Source: Octadecabacter arcticus 238
Lineage (GTDB): Bacteria > Pseudomonadota > Alphaproteobacteria > Rhodobacterales > Rhodobacteraceae
Reading direction: 5' to 3'
Length of the DNA stretch: 64,000 nt
Assembly: GCF_000155735.2 (NCBI RefSeq)
Contig: NC_020910.1
Coordinates: 95,684 to 159,683, forward strand
Shown here: one piece after another, positions 1 to 7,869 of the stretch
How the letters are laid out: every line of letters begins with the position of its first letter
Numbering within the stretch: the stretch's first letter is position 1
Notes under the pieces: model-generated
Told to the model about the DNA's origin: nothing
Database searches by the model: none
The model's input: the letters and a program-made list of their open reading frames with translations, nothing else
Position numbers and translations under genes: made by a program

Positions 1-156
1 AGTTAGTTAATTATAATCTGCTTTGGTAAAATTTTTGTGACGCTTAATGGTTCACCACTATTTGTTTATACAAACGAACAAAATTTTTTTTCGGTACCAT
101 AATCTTATATAGGCTCTATTTGCTATGGCAACAAAAAAATGAAACCTGTGTAGGTT
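1..156. other. AT-rich stretch, no gene
   Basis: No convincing coding frame. The DNA is AT-rich with runs of A and T and a short palindrome-like tttgtttatacaaac near 60-75. It ends at the terminal repeat of an ISAs1 fragment. Confidence 0.5.
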
Positions 157-267
157 CAGGGCAATCGCGTTTGGCTCATATTGCTGCCAAGTCACTGAGA
201 ATGCTGCGTAAGAAGGTGGTTTCCCAGCCTGCACGTTTGATTTTTATGGAGAGAGAGCCCTTGGATC
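157..267 (-). pseudogene. ISAs1 transposase C-terminal fragment with its terminal repeat
   Basis: On the minus strand this stretch matches, with a few substitutions, the last codons and the right end of the intact ISAs1 element at 62738-63957. The shared part covers the end of the transposase (GWDTTFLRSILSDLA in the intact copy) and the end repeat cagggcaatcgcgtttgg at 157-174. All upstream transposase sequence is missing; the break joins directly to an IS5 end at 268. It is a dead relic of an element family that is still intact at the other side of the window. Confidence 0.85.
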
Positions 268-297
268 GGCGTTGTTGCAGGGACCCCAGCGGGTCTG
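268..297. mobile_element. IS5-family terminal fragment
   Basis: The sequence ggcgttgttgcagggacccc is the same as the right end of the intact IS5 copy at 57739-58838 read in the opposite direction. Only about 30 bases of the end remain, wedged between an ISAs1 remnant and an IS30 remnant. Confidence 0.7.
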
Positions 298-304
298 CTT
301 GGAT

Positions 305-447
305 TCAAACAACAAGTGCAACGGTTGATTTGAAGGCCGCGATTTCGTCGGCCATGGCTTCAGCGGGTGTTCTCCATCCGAGGGTTTTTCTCGGACGGTT
401 GTTCATCAGGTTTGCAACATCGTTCAGCCATGTTTGGCTTGCACCGT
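305..447 (-). pseudogene. IS30-family transposase C-terminal fragment
   Basis: The minus-strand frame reads WLNDVANLMNNRPRKTLGWR followed by TPAEAMADEIAAF and a stop at 305. The NNRPRKTLGWRTPAEA motif is the typical C-terminal signature of IS30-family transposases and resembles the end of the complete IS30 protein at 26307-27299 (LNGTPRKCLRWRTPTEAF). The N-terminal part is absent because an IS6 element starts at 448. Confidence 0.75.
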
Positions 448-1236
448 GGTTCTGTCGCAAAGTTTTTGGGCAAACATAACGGGTCGGGGATGTAGGGCAA
501 TGATCGATTTCAAGGGTACGCACTTCCCGAAGGACGTGATCCTTTTCGCGATCTTTTTCTATCTCCGCTACCAGGTCTCCTACCGTGATCTTGAAGAGAT
601 CATGGAGGAACGCGGCGTTGATGTTGATCATGGGACACTGAACCGTTGGGTGGTTAAGTTTGCGCCGCTGCTGGCGACACAAGCGCAGTCGCGTAAGAAG
701 CCGACTGCAGAATCTTGGCGTATGGATGAAACCTACATCAAGGTTAAAGGCAAATGGACCTACTATTACCGCGCTGTCGACAACACGGGGAAAACCCTTG
801 ATTTCATGCTGTCTGAGCGTCGCAACAAGGCAGCAGCCCGTCGATTCTTCAAGCGCGCGATTGGCACGAACGGCGTGCCTGACCGTGTTGTCATCGACAA
901 GAGCGGCGCCAATCTGGCGGGTCTGGAAAGCGTCAATGTAATTCTGAAGTTCATGGGCTCAGGTAACATGATCAAGATCCTGCAGGTCAAATACCTCAAC
1001 AACATCATCGAACAGGATCATCGCTTCGTAAAGAGGATCACGGGGCCGATGCTAGGCTTCAAGGCCTTCCATTCTGCCGAGGCGACCTTGGCTGGAATCG
1101 AGACTGCGCACATGATCCGAAAGGGGCAGCTCCATGCCAACGGTTTCACCGCGTTTCAGCAGTTTGCGGCGCTCGCAGCATAATTATGTCCGGGCGATGC
1201 CCGCACTCAAACGCCACCAAAATTTGCGACAGAACC
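448..1236 (+). mobile_element. IS6-family insertion sequence, copy A
   Basis: The element is bounded by inverted repeats ggttctgtcgcaaag (448-462) and tttgcgacagaacc (1223-1236). It holds one transposase gene. No 8-bp target duplication is visible (tgcaccgt left, gacttgag right), as is common when IS6 copies have recombined. Compared with copy B (22006-22832) the leader before the gene is about 38 bases shorter. The left flank is an IS30 remnant; the right flank is a truncated hypothetical gene. Confidence 0.85.
500..1183 (+). CDS. IS6-family transposase
   Basis: DDE transposase that mobilises IS copy A by replicative cointegrate formation. The 227-residue product starts at MIDFKGTHFPKDVI, the family's usual N-terminus; an upstream ATG in the same frame lies outside the element. 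Catalytic residues are visible as D in MDETYIKVKGKW, D in VVIDKSGANLAG and E in NNIIEQDHRFVKR. Length fits IS6 transposases (about 230 residues) and the frame is intact, so it may be functional. A nearly identical protein at 22059-22742 is broken by a stop codon. Confidence 0.93.
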   Translation: MIDFKGTHFPKDVILFAIFFYLRYQVSYRDLEEIMEERGVDVDHGTLNRWVVKFAPLLATQAQSRKKPTAESWRMDETYIKVKGKWTYYYRAVDNTGKTLDFMLSERRNKAAARRFFKRAIGTNGVPDRVVIDKSGANLAGLESVNVILKFMGSGNMIKILQVKYLNNIIEQDHRFVKRITGPMLGFKAFHSAEATLAGIETAHMIRKGQLHANGFTAFQQFAALAA

Positions 1237-1337
1237 GACTTGAGTCGGGCTATGGCTTTGGCTGAAGATTTCCAATTGTAAGAACGCGCCCGCATTCCTG
1301 CCTTGAAAGCCCACTTATGTGTTACCTGCTTCGCCAT
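1237..1337 (-). pseudogene. N-terminal fragment of a hypothetical protein, cut by IS6
   Basis: The minus-strand frame starts MAKQVTHKWAFKAGMRARSY and continues NWKSSAKAIARLKSVLSQ, then runs into IS6 copy A at 1236. It looks like a genuine basic N-terminus that I loosely associate with a conserved uncharacterised bacterial family, but I cannot name it. Only about 33 residues survive, so it is non-functional. Confidence 0.5.
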
Positions 1338-1566
1338 GCCTGCGCCATCTCCCCGTTATCCTATTGGGTGAGAGTAGCATACGATTGTAGCGCGACAATC
1401 AAGGTGAGAACGCAGTGGTGGGGGCTCGCAGAGAGGGCGTAGCTCGACTGGAGAGGCCCAACTTAGTCCATAGCCATCGCTGCTAGCTAAATCAGGGTCT
1501 TTCCACTATCGCTCACGGCCAGAATGTCGCACACATGATAGAAAGCAAAGCCACTTACAGAGACGC

Positions 1567-1854
1567 ATGATGATCAGATCAGAGCTTTACGCAAAAATTG
1601 CCGCTGAGAACCGACACCTGATGCATGAACAGGCGGTGGCCGTTGTCGATACTATCTTTGAGACGATCACGGCAGCGCTTGAACGCGGTAACCGCGTCGA
1701 AATTCGGGGCTTTGGCGCCTTCAGTTGCAGGCAGCGCGAAGGCAGAATTGGGCGAAACCCGAAGAACGGGGCCAGTGTGGATGTGGCGCCAAAGGTCATA
1801 CCTTGGTTCAAGCTAGGAAAAGTCATTAGGGACCGATTGAACACCCCAGACTGA
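1567..1854 (+). CDS. IHF/HU-family DNA-binding protein (IHF-beta-like)
   Basis: Small nucleoid protein that would bend DNA as a dimer. The 95-residue product has the whole HU/IHF fold: N-terminal helices (SELYAKIAAENRHL, VVDTIFETITAALERG), the beta saddle EIRGFGAFSCRQREGRIGRN, and the arm-tip motif GRNPKNG with the intercalating proline, ending in FKLGKVIRDRLN. The RGFGAFS segment and the RNPK arm fit IHF-beta better than HU. Two ATG codons are adjacent (1567 and 1570). It stands alone between an IS-truncated gene and a non-coding gap, so it is probably an accessory paralogue rather than the chromosomal ihfB. Confidence 0.85.
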   Translation: MMIRSELYAKIAAENRHLMHEQAVAVVDTIFETITAALERGNRVEIRGFGAFSCRQREGRIGRNPKNGASVDVAPKVIPWFKLGKVIRDRLNTPD

Positions 1855-2278
1855 CCAATCGTCTTACCGACTGGCTGGTTCCGTAAACCTAGGCAGCCAG
1901 GCAAATTAGCGGCCGGGCGCGGCATTTAGGGTATACCCGTGATGACACCTGCGGTGGACACTGAAGCACACCAGTTTCGTGTTCATTTTGAGTCCGCTTC
2001 GAAATAATGAACACATCATGTAGAGGGCACACCCAAAATAAACACTTATCAGGCCAAAATCGGATATCCCCAATCGTCTCCTGCAAGCCGCCCTCATGCG
2101 AGCTTTTGGTCATAAGCTTGCATCAAACGTTACCAGTCGAGCATCGCAGATGCAGCATTCGGCACGAAGGGCGGATTGCGGACTTTCGCTGCGCTTTGCA
2201 TAGCGGCCTGCTGTGCGGACAAAGTGACATTTCGCTGCGACAGCTACCAAGGGCTGCTTTACTGGCAATATCTATCGT
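1855..2278. other. Intergenic region, no gene recognised
   Basis: This 424-base gap between the IHF-like gene and the converging end of catabolic region 1 has no frame with family-like sequence. The part near 2150-2270 looks like degraded coding sequence, with stops in all frames, but I cannot assign it. No rho-independent terminator with a T-run was seen. Confidence 0.4.
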
Positions 2279-3127
2279 TCAGCAATGTTCTTTGAATCTG
2301 TCTACGATAACTTTCAAAATATCTTCTGGGCTTCGCTTCCACCACTTTTGAACCGAGAAAATCTCGACCTCGCAGAAGCCGCTGTAACCGGCGTCTTCCA
2401 CGCAAGAGCGGATGTCCCTTAGATCAGCGACGCCGTCGCCCATCATGCCGCGATCCAGTAGCATGTCGCCGGTGTTTTCGAGCCAGTCGCAAAGATGATA
2501 TCCGAAGATTTTGTCGCCAGCTTCGGCGCAGCTTGCCCGCAGGTCACTGTCCCACCAGACGTGGTAGACATCGACTGCGACACCAAGATTGTCGGCGCCA
2601 ACCATATCGCAGATGCGCAACGCATCACGCACCGTCATGATGCAGGTTCGGTTCCCACCAAACATCGGGTTCAGCGGCTCTAGCGCAAGATCCACGTCCC
2701 GATCAGCTGCGTATTCCGTCATCTGCGAGACGCGTTCTGCCAGAATTTTCTGGGTTTCCAGCACACCTTTTGTTCTCGGTTCAGTACCACCGGTCACGAT
2801 TGTTAGAACAGATGCACCAAGGCCTGCGGTCATGTCGATGCTTGCTTTGGCTTCATCCAGCCAGTGGGGGGGTAGTTCAGAGCCAACCAGATAAGGGGTG
2901 CGGCACAAGCCAGTGACCTCCATGCCTGCAGCCCGGACGCGGTCGCCAATTTCGACTGCGCGAGCCCCGATTTCGCGACGCCAGAATGTGATACCTCCGA
3001 GTCCATGCTTGGCACATGCATCAATGACACGCTCGACGGGCCAACCTGCGCCGTGGCCATCAAGGTTATGACCAAGAGTTGCGGTGTTCAGCGAGAGAGC
3101 AGATGTATCGGCAGAAAAATCACGCAT
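2279..3127 (-). CDS. Sugar phosphate isomerase/epimerase-like TIM-barrel protein
   Basis: Member of the xylose-isomerase-like TIM-barrel superfamily (AP endonuclease 2 fold, relatives of IolE, hydroxypyruvate isomerase and ketose 3-epimerases). The 282 residues show the metal-site pattern: E in DLALEPLNP, D and H in VAVDVYHVWWD, H in FGYHLCDW and E in CEVEIFS. It lies 8 bases downstream of the DUF993 gene as the last gene of the minus-strand operon. The active-site set suits aldose-ketose isomerisation or epimerisation, or hydroxypyruvate isomerisation, which would link to the glycerate kinase in the same operon. The exact substrate cannot be read from sequence. Confidence 0.85.
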   Translation of the reverse strand: MRDFSADTSALSLNTATLGHNLDGHGAGWPVERVIDACAKHGLGGITFWRREIGARAVEIGDRVRAAGMEVTGLCRTPYLVGSELPPHWLDEAKASIDMTAGLGASVLTIVTGGTEPRTKGVLETQKILAERVSQMTEYAADRDVDLALEPLNPMFGGNRTCIMTVRDALRICDMVGADNLGVAVDVYHVWWDSDLRASCAEAGDKIFGYHLCDWLENTGDMLLDRGMMGDGVADLRDIRSCVEDAGYSGFCEVEIFSVQKWWKRSPEDILKVIVDRFKEHC

Positions 3128-3135
3128 GTTTCAGA

Positions 3136-4284
3136 TTAGACCCCGTAGAGTTTCAGCAGGTGACCCATGCGTTTGCACGCGAGATCGGGATTGGAAAGCG
3201 CGCCACATTCATCCGCAAGCTTAAAGCAGTCTACAAAATAGGGCAGGGCGCGCATAGCTTCAGAACCACCCAGCATCTTAAAGTGATCTTGATGTCCGTT
3301 TAGCCATGCGAGGAAAACGACGCCGGTTTTGTAGTGCCGTGTAGGCGCGCAAAAAATATGCCGCGCGAGCGGTACGGTGGGATCAAGGATCGCACGGAAC
3401 TTCGCCGCATCCCCTGTGTTGAGGGCCAAGATGGCAGATGCGGCGTGATTAGCTAGCGGGTCAAAAATGCCAAGTAGAGCATGGCTGAACGCGTCACCGT
3501 CACCGCCGATCAGTTCGGGGTAATTGAAATCATCACCAGTATACATCCGCACCGTTGTAGGTAGCTGCTGCCGCATCGTGATTTCTTTGGATGCATCCAG
3601 AAGGGATATCTTGATCCCGTCTACCTTTGCCTCATTCGTGGCAATAATCTCCAAAACGGTTGGCAATGCATCTTCAAAGCTATCCGCGCCCCAGTAGCCA
3701 GCAAGTGCGGGATCAAACATGTCGCCAAGCCAGTGTAGGATGACCGGCTCATCACATGCGGCCAGCACGTCGTTGTAAATCGAGATATAGTCCTCGGCAC
3801 GATTTGCAGCACGTGCGAGGGCGCGGCTTGCCATCAGGATGATCCGTCCACCGGCGTTTTGGATGGCCTCGACCTGTTCGAGATATGCGCGTCTGACGTC
3901 CTCAAGTGAATGAGCTTCTGTGTCAGCCAAGTGGTCCGTTCCGCATCCATTTGCAACAAGTGCATCTGGTAGGTCCGCCTTTGTGCGACGGATCAGGTCA
4001 AGGCTCTGTGACCAATCCAGCTCCATTCCGCGCTGCGCTGTATCCATCGCCTCTGCGATGCCCAACCCCAGATCAGCCAGATGGTGCCGGAACGCCATTG
4101 TTTTGTCCCAATCAATGCAGGGCAATCCCATAGACGCGCTGTCAGAGAACGGGTCAGCCACAACATGCGCCGCCGAATAAACGACACGTGTGCTGTCTTT
4201 GGTCAATGGCGTGCCCAAGATAGGTTGACCTGTCAGGCTGTATGCAGTCAGTTCACCGCTTTTGTTTGGCAATTGAATTTTCAT
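3136..4284 (-). CDS. DUF993 family protein (dihydrodipicolinate-synthase-like TIM barrel)
   Basis: A 382-residue protein of the DUF993 family, which is predicted to adopt the dihydrodipicolinate synthase / class I aldolase barrel. Recognisable parts are RVVYSAAHVVADP near the N-terminus, PCIDWDKTMAFRHHLADLGLG, and GDDFNYPELIGGDGDAFSHA late in the protein. Family members are usually found in sugar or polyol catabolic operons; the reaction is not established. The start is supported by a gaggac Shine-Dalgarno sequence just before ATG 4284. It sits between glycerate 2-kinase and the epimerase-like gene. I infer an aldolase or lyase step. Confidence 0.82.
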   Translation of the reverse strand: MKIQLPNKSGELTAYSLTGQPILGTPLTKDSTRVVYSAAHVVADPFSDSASMGLPCIDWDKTMAFRHHLADLGLGIAEAMDTAQRGMELDWSQSLDLIRRTKADLPDALVANGCGTDHLADTEAHSLEDVRRAYLEQVEAIQNAGGRIILMASRALARAANRAEDYISIYNDVLAACDEPVILHWLGDMFDPALAGYWGADSFEDALPTVLEIIATNEAKVDGIKISLLDASKEITMRQQLPTTVRMYTGDDFNYPELIGGDGDAFSHALLGIFDPLANHAASAILALNTGDAAKFRAILDPTVPLARHIFCAPTRHYKTGVVFLAWLNGHQDHFKMLGGSEAMRALPYFVDCFKLADECGALSNPDLACKRMGHLLKLYGV

Positions 4285-4337
4285 GTTGTCCTCATGTGGT
4301 AGCGGTAGGGTCTAAAGTGAGCTTGTGGGTATGAATG

Positions 4338-5657
4338 TCATCTGATCAAAATTGCCCGAAAGTCGTTCACGTTGGTGCCGGTTGGACCGGGTGAAAAGAG
4401 GTCGCCAATGACATCAAATGCTGTCCAGGAATCGTGATTTGCAAGGAGAGCTTCCGGGTTTTGTCCCAGCGATCTAAGGTGTTTGGCACTTTGGCCTGAT
4501 ACGAATGCGCCAGCATTTTCTTCTGAGCCGTCAATCCTGTCCGTATCTGCCACGAGTGCGGAAAACGGAACTTCTGCGCCTGCCAGCGCCAATGACAACG
4601 CAAATTCCGAATTGCGTCCCCCTTTGCCGGATTTGGAAAGCGTTACGGTCGTCTCGCCGCCCGACAGCAAAACGACGGGTCGTGGGAATGGACGGTCGTT
4701 GCGAGAAATTTCCGTGGCAATCGCCGCATGCATCTTGGCAATTTCCTTCGCCTCACCCTCGATTTGGTCAGATAGAATGACCGCAGGTATCCCGATCTCT
4801 TTTGCGCGTTCCGCTGCGGCTTCTAACGACTTTCGTGCCGAGGCAATGATGACCACTTCGTCACGTGCAAAGCTGGCGTCTTGGGTGATCGGTGTACCGC
4901 GCGGTGTGATTTCCAGCCATTTCGCCAAACGTGGTGGCATGGAAATACTCCAGATGTCTATCAAACTCAGTGCGAATTCACGAGATACCGTACTTGGGAT
5001 AGTGGGGCCTGACGCAACTTGTGCTGGGTCATCTCCCGGCACATCTGACACCACCAAGGTCACGACCTTTGCAGGATGTGCCATCTGGGCAAGACGCCCG
5101 CTTTTGATGGCACTAAACTGCCCGCGTAGCGCATTCATCACCGAAATGGGTGCGCCAGAATTTAGCAATGATGTGTTCAGATCAATTTCGTCCTGCAGTG
5201 TCAGATCATCCAGCGGCATCGGCAGAAGTGCGGACCCGCCACCACATATCAAAGCAACAACAAGGTCAGCTTCGGTAAGGTCTTGAACGGCATCAATGAT
5301 TTGGCGGGATGCGTTTAACCCAGCCTTATCTGGAATAGGGTGCGCCGCGGTCAAAACGGTTATCTGATCGCATGGCACGTCATAGCCATAACGCGTAACA
5401 ACCACCCCACTGAGCGGCACTGTCCACTGTTGTTCAAAAGCGCGTGCGAGCTGCGCTGCACCTTTGCCCGCACCTATGACGACCGTTCGGCCTTTGGGGG
5501 GCTTGGGAAGATTGGCTTTGATCGCTTCGTAAGGATCGGCGGCGGAAACGGCAGCCTCAAAGAGCGCAATCAAGACGGCGCGATCTGTGCCATCCACCGT
5601 GCTGCAAGTTGCAAGTTGGGCTGGGGCGCTGTTGAGGTGTTCAAGATGGTGGTTCAC
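4338..5657 (-). CDS. Glycerate 2-kinase (MOFRL / DUF4147 family)
   Basis: Phosphorylates D-glycerate to 2-phosphoglycerate, delivering C3 units to glycolysis. The protein shows the nucleotide-binding part RTVVIGAGKGAAQLARAF, the loop ALICGGGSALLPMP, and the C-terminal MOFRL signature LLSGGETTVTLSKSGKGGRN with AFVADTDRIDG-like and DAGAF-like elements. I place the start at the GTG at 5657, 10 bases after the SDR stop, behind tagga; an ATG start at 5699 would overlap the SDR gene by 32 bases. Older annotations call such proteins TtuD hydroxypyruvate reductase. In this operon it implies that the pathway releases glycerate. Confidence 0.88.
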   Translation of the reverse strand: MNHHLEHLNSAPAQLATCSTVDGTDRAVLIALFEAAVSAADPYEAIKANLPKPPKGRTVVIGAGKGAAQLARAFEQQWTVPLSGVVVTRYGYDVPCDQITVLTAAHPIPDKAGLNASRQIIDAVQDLTEADLVVALICGGGSALLPMPLDDLTLQDEIDLNTSLLNSGAPISVMNALRGQFSAIKSGRLAQMAHPAKVVTLVVSDVPGDDPAQVASGPTIPSTVSREFALSLIDIWSISMPPRLAKWLEITPRGTPITQDASFARDEVVIIASARKSLEAAAERAKEIGIPAVILSDQIEGEAKEIAKMHAAIATEISRNDRPFPRPVVLLSGGETTVTLSKSGKGGRNSEFALSLALAGAEVPFSALVADTDRIDGSEENAGAFVSGQSAKHLRSLGQNPEALLANHDSWTAFDVIGDLFSPGPTGTNVNDFRAILIR

Positions 5658-5667
5658 GCATGCAATC

Positions 5668-6438
5668 CTAAAACCTTGGCACAAGCATGCCGCCATCAAC
5701 GGATATAACGTGGCCAGTGGTATAGGGTAGGCGATTGGTCGCGAGGCTCACAATCACTTGTGCCACTTCTTCAGGCTGGCCAACACGCGGGTAAAGGCAC
5801 AGTCCGGCTGCTGCACGTTCTTTGTAGGTCTCGATCACCGCTTTTGTCATCGGTGTCTCAATGAGGCCTGGCTGCACGTCGTAGACGGCGATATTTTCAG
5901 GGGCCAATCTTGCTGCATAGCACTTTGAGATCATCGCAGCGGAAGACTTTGAGGCGCAGTATTCTGCGCGGGGCACGGCGACTGCGGTCGCATTCGACGA
6001 GGTGACATTGATGATCGCATGGGCGCAGTCTTTAGCGCGTTCGCGTGCCAATAGCGTTTTCGAAAAGGCTTGACACAAAAAGAAAACCGCCTTGGCGTTC
6101 ACCGTCATACAGCGGTCAAAGCTTTGTTCGCCCACATCAAGGATGTCACCGCGGCTGATGACACCGACACCGGCATTATTGACGAGCGTCGTAATAGGAC
6201 CAAGCGTTGCTGCGATGCGTTGCAGGGCGTCTGCGTGCGCATTTATGTCGGAGACATCAAAGATTGCCTTGCAAGCTTTGCCCCCCATGCTTTCAATTTC
6301 AGTGACCAGATCATCCAAGGCTTCCGATGGCTCAAGATCATTCAGAGCGACAGAAAAAGATGCCTCAGCCATGGCTAATGCCGTGGCGCGCCCGATGCCT
6401 CCGCTTGCTCCAGTTACTAATGCAACTTGCTGTGTCAT
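5668..6438 (-). CDS. SDR-family NAD(P)-dependent oxidoreductase
   Basis: Classical short-chain dehydrogenase of 256 residues. It has the cofactor motif TGASGGIG near residue 10, LVNNAGVGV in the middle, the catalytic serine in INVTSSNATA and the YCASKSS motif (Y-x3-K). The end GHVISVDGGMLVPRF is typical. The substrate is unknown; sugar or polyol alcohols and 3-hydroxyacyl thioesters are both possible in this context. It is the second gene of the minus operon, 72 bases after the Dabb gene. A decayed relative remains at 21550-21655 beyond pntB. Confidence 0.87.
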   Translation of the reverse strand: MTQQVALVTGASGGIGRATALAMAEASFSVALNDLEPSEALDDLVTEIESMGGKACKAIFDVSDINAHADALQRIAATLGPITTLVNNAGVGVISRGDILDVGEQSFDRCMTVNAKAVFFLCQAFSKTLLARERAKDCAHAIINVTSSNATAVAVPRAEYCASKSSAAMISKCYAARLAPENIAVYDVQPGLIETPMTKAVIETYKERAAAGLCLYPRVGQPEEVAQVIVSLATNRLPYTTGHVISVDGGMLVPRF

Positions 6439-6510
6439 GGCCTGTTGTCCTTGTAGTTTGCGGCTGTTTTTATGGTGAGTGGTGAGAGTGTGGAATGGTT
6501 TTTTGCTGTG

Positions 6511-6822
6511 TTAAACGGCGACATCACAGACAAAGACGCCATCGATACCCGCGTCTGTCGCAGCGTTGATCCGCGCTGCGATGCCTTTGTGTGTTTCATT
6601 CGATAAGTAGGCGTCACGCGCTGAGATATCTTCAAAGTCGATCCAGAACATATCCAGAAACCCCCGCACGACATCATTTTCAGGCGATATGTTTGAACCA
6701 GAGCCAAAATTGATAAAGCCGCTGACTTTTGTTTTGAGGGCTTCGAGGTCGCGTAGAATACCGTCTTTGATGTCTCGTGATACCGAGTTTCTATATTTTA
6801 GAAAAACCAAATGTCTGATCAT
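6511..6822 (-). CDS. Dabb (stress-responsive A/B barrel) domain protein
   Basis: A 103-residue dimeric ferredoxin-like barrel protein. The start at 6822 gives MIRHLVFLKYRNSV and has a good gaggacg ribosome site, and HLVFLKY is the usual first strand. Further features are the LEALKTKVSGFINFGSGSN and RDAYLSNETHKGIAAR segments common to Dabb proteins found next to sugar and lipid degradation genes. The reaction is not known for most members; some act as cyclases or lyases. First gene of the minus-strand operon, facing a divergent aldo-keto reductase across a 120-base control region. Confidence 0.8.
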   Translation of the reverse strand: MIRHLVFLKYRNSVSRDIKDGILRDLEALKTKVSGFINFGSGSNISPENDVVRGFLDMFWIDFEDISARDAYLSNETHKGIAARINAATDAGIDGVFVCDVAV

Positions 6823-6862
6823 CGTGTCGTCCTCATGTTTTTGAATAACTCGAATCACTTGT

Positions 6863-6878
6863 AACTCACTAGAGAGTG
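6863..6878. promoter_or_regulatory. Putative TetR operator, site 1
   Basis: AACTCACTAGAGAGTG, a near-palindrome in the divergent promoter region between the Dabb and aldo-keto reductase genes. It aligns base for base with the sites at 7830-7845 and 12616-12631 (consensus AACTCwCyAGwGAGTk). A possible -35 (TTGAAT, 6841-6846) and -10 (TAACTC, 6862-6867) for the rightward gene overlap it, so binding would block transcription. The local TetR at 15831-16511 is the likely ligand-responsive repressor. Confidence 0.65.
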
Positions 6879-6942
6879 ACTTAACAAGAGATGATGTGAT
6901 CAGCGCCTGATTAAGAGAAGGGCGCATTGAGGGAGGACTAAT

Positions 6943-7761
6943 ATGTCGACGGCATTTACAGGCGTTTTTCAGCGCGGATTTGGGACATTTCCACTTCGCA
7001 GTGAGAAGTTGAAATCTGCGGTGCGCACGGCTGCAGAGATCGGGTACCGCGCTTTTGATACGGCGCAGTGGTACGGAAACGAAGCTGACCTGGGCGCTGT
7101 GCTTCCTGAGTTAGGGATTGATCGCACATTGCTGCAAATCACGACAAAGGTGCATCCGCACAACATGTCAGCTGACAAATTTATGCCGTCAGTTGAGAAG
7201 AGCTTGCGTGACCTGAAGACAGAACAAGTTGATGTCCTTCTGTTGCATTGGCCGCCCAACGACAATCCGGTCGAGCCTTCATTGACCCTGCTGCAAGATG
7301 CATATGAAAAGGGATATGCAAAGCATATAGGCGTGTCCAACTATACAACTGCGATGATGCGCGCTGCGGTGCGTTGTTTGGATGCGAAGCTTGTGATCAA
7401 TCAAATCGAATTTCATCCGCTGCTTAATCAAGACAAGGTTTTGGCCACCGCTGCTGAGGTCGGAATCCGACTAGGATCCTATTGTTCCATCGCACGGGGT
7501 GAAATTTTTAAGTATCCCGTTCTGGGCGAAATTGGCGAAGGCCACGGTAAGTCAGCGGCGCAGGTGGCCCTGCGATGGATTTTGCAAAAGGGCGTGGCGC
7601 TGAACACAATGTCGACAAAACGAGCCAATATGCAGGCCAACTTTGACGTTATGGACTTTGTTCTGTCGTCATCCGAAATGCAAAAAATCGACGTGCTGAC
7701 GACGGCCGACTATCGCATTAGCAACGCAGAAACAGTGCCGTTTGCCCCAGTGTGGGACTGA
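6943..7761 (+). CDS. Aldo/keto reductase (2,5-diketo-gluconate reductase-like)
   Basis: NADPH-dependent reductase of the AKR superfamily, 272 residues. The catalytic tetrad is visible as D39 and Y44 (FDTAQWYGNE), K69 (TTKVHP) and H102 (LLLHWPP). The barrel motifs HIGVSNYTTAMM and VINQIEFHPLL follow, and the C-terminal cofactor helix carries TKRANMQANF. A strong gggagga site precedes ATG 6943. It is the first rightward gene from the shared operator region, separated from the CoA-transferase by a second operator-promoter. The likely role is interconversion of a sugar-derived aldehyde or ketone with its alcohol. Confidence 0.88.
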   Translation: MSTAFTGVFQRGFGTFPLRSEKLKSAVRTAAEIGYRAFDTAQWYGNEADLGAVLPELGIDRTLLQITTKVHPHNMSADKFMPSVEKSLRDLKTEQVDVLLLHWPPNDNPVEPSLTLLQDAYEKGYAKHIGVSNYTTAMMRAAVRCLDAKLVINQIEFHPLLNQDKVLATAAEVGIRLGSYCSIARGEIFKYPVLGEIGEGHGKSAAQVALRWILQKGVALNTMSTKRANMQANFDVMDFVLSSSEMQKIDVLTTADYRISNAETVPFAPVWD

Positions 7762-7806
7762 TCGTAGAGCGGAAAAGTAGAAATGTCTTTACTCAAATTT
7801 GACGTA

Positions 7807-7845
7807 TTGACTTAATCCTCAAGTTAAGTAACTCTCCAGTGAGTG
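7807..7845 (+). promoter_or_regulatory. Promoter with TetR operator, site 2
   Basis: TTGACT at 7807-7812 and TAACTC at 7829-7834 form a plausible sigma-70 promoter with 16-base spacing. The -10 box overlaps the palindrome AACTCTCCAGTGAGTG at 7830-7845, the second copy of the operator seen at 6863 and 12616. A small inverted repeat ACTTAA/TTAAGT lies inside the spacer. The arrangement fits repression of the CoA-transferase operon. Confidence 0.6.
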
Positions 7846-7869
7846 AATAAAGAAAGAAGTGAATCCCAC

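Noticed and set aside
120..479. Plus-strand open frame of 119 codons at the window start
   Set aside because: It runs through the end repeats of ISAs1 and IS5 relics and an IS30 relic in antisense; no family-like sequence.
2007..2351. Open frame in the gap after the IHF-like gene
   Set aside because: No recognisable motif, no ribosome site, and it runs into the end of the epimerase-like gene on the opposite strand.
4483..5286. 267-codon plus-strand frame opposite glycerate 2-kinase
   Set aside because: A shadow of the kinase gene: the minus strand carries the conserved MOFRL motifs, and the plus frame is serine-rich without any family pattern.
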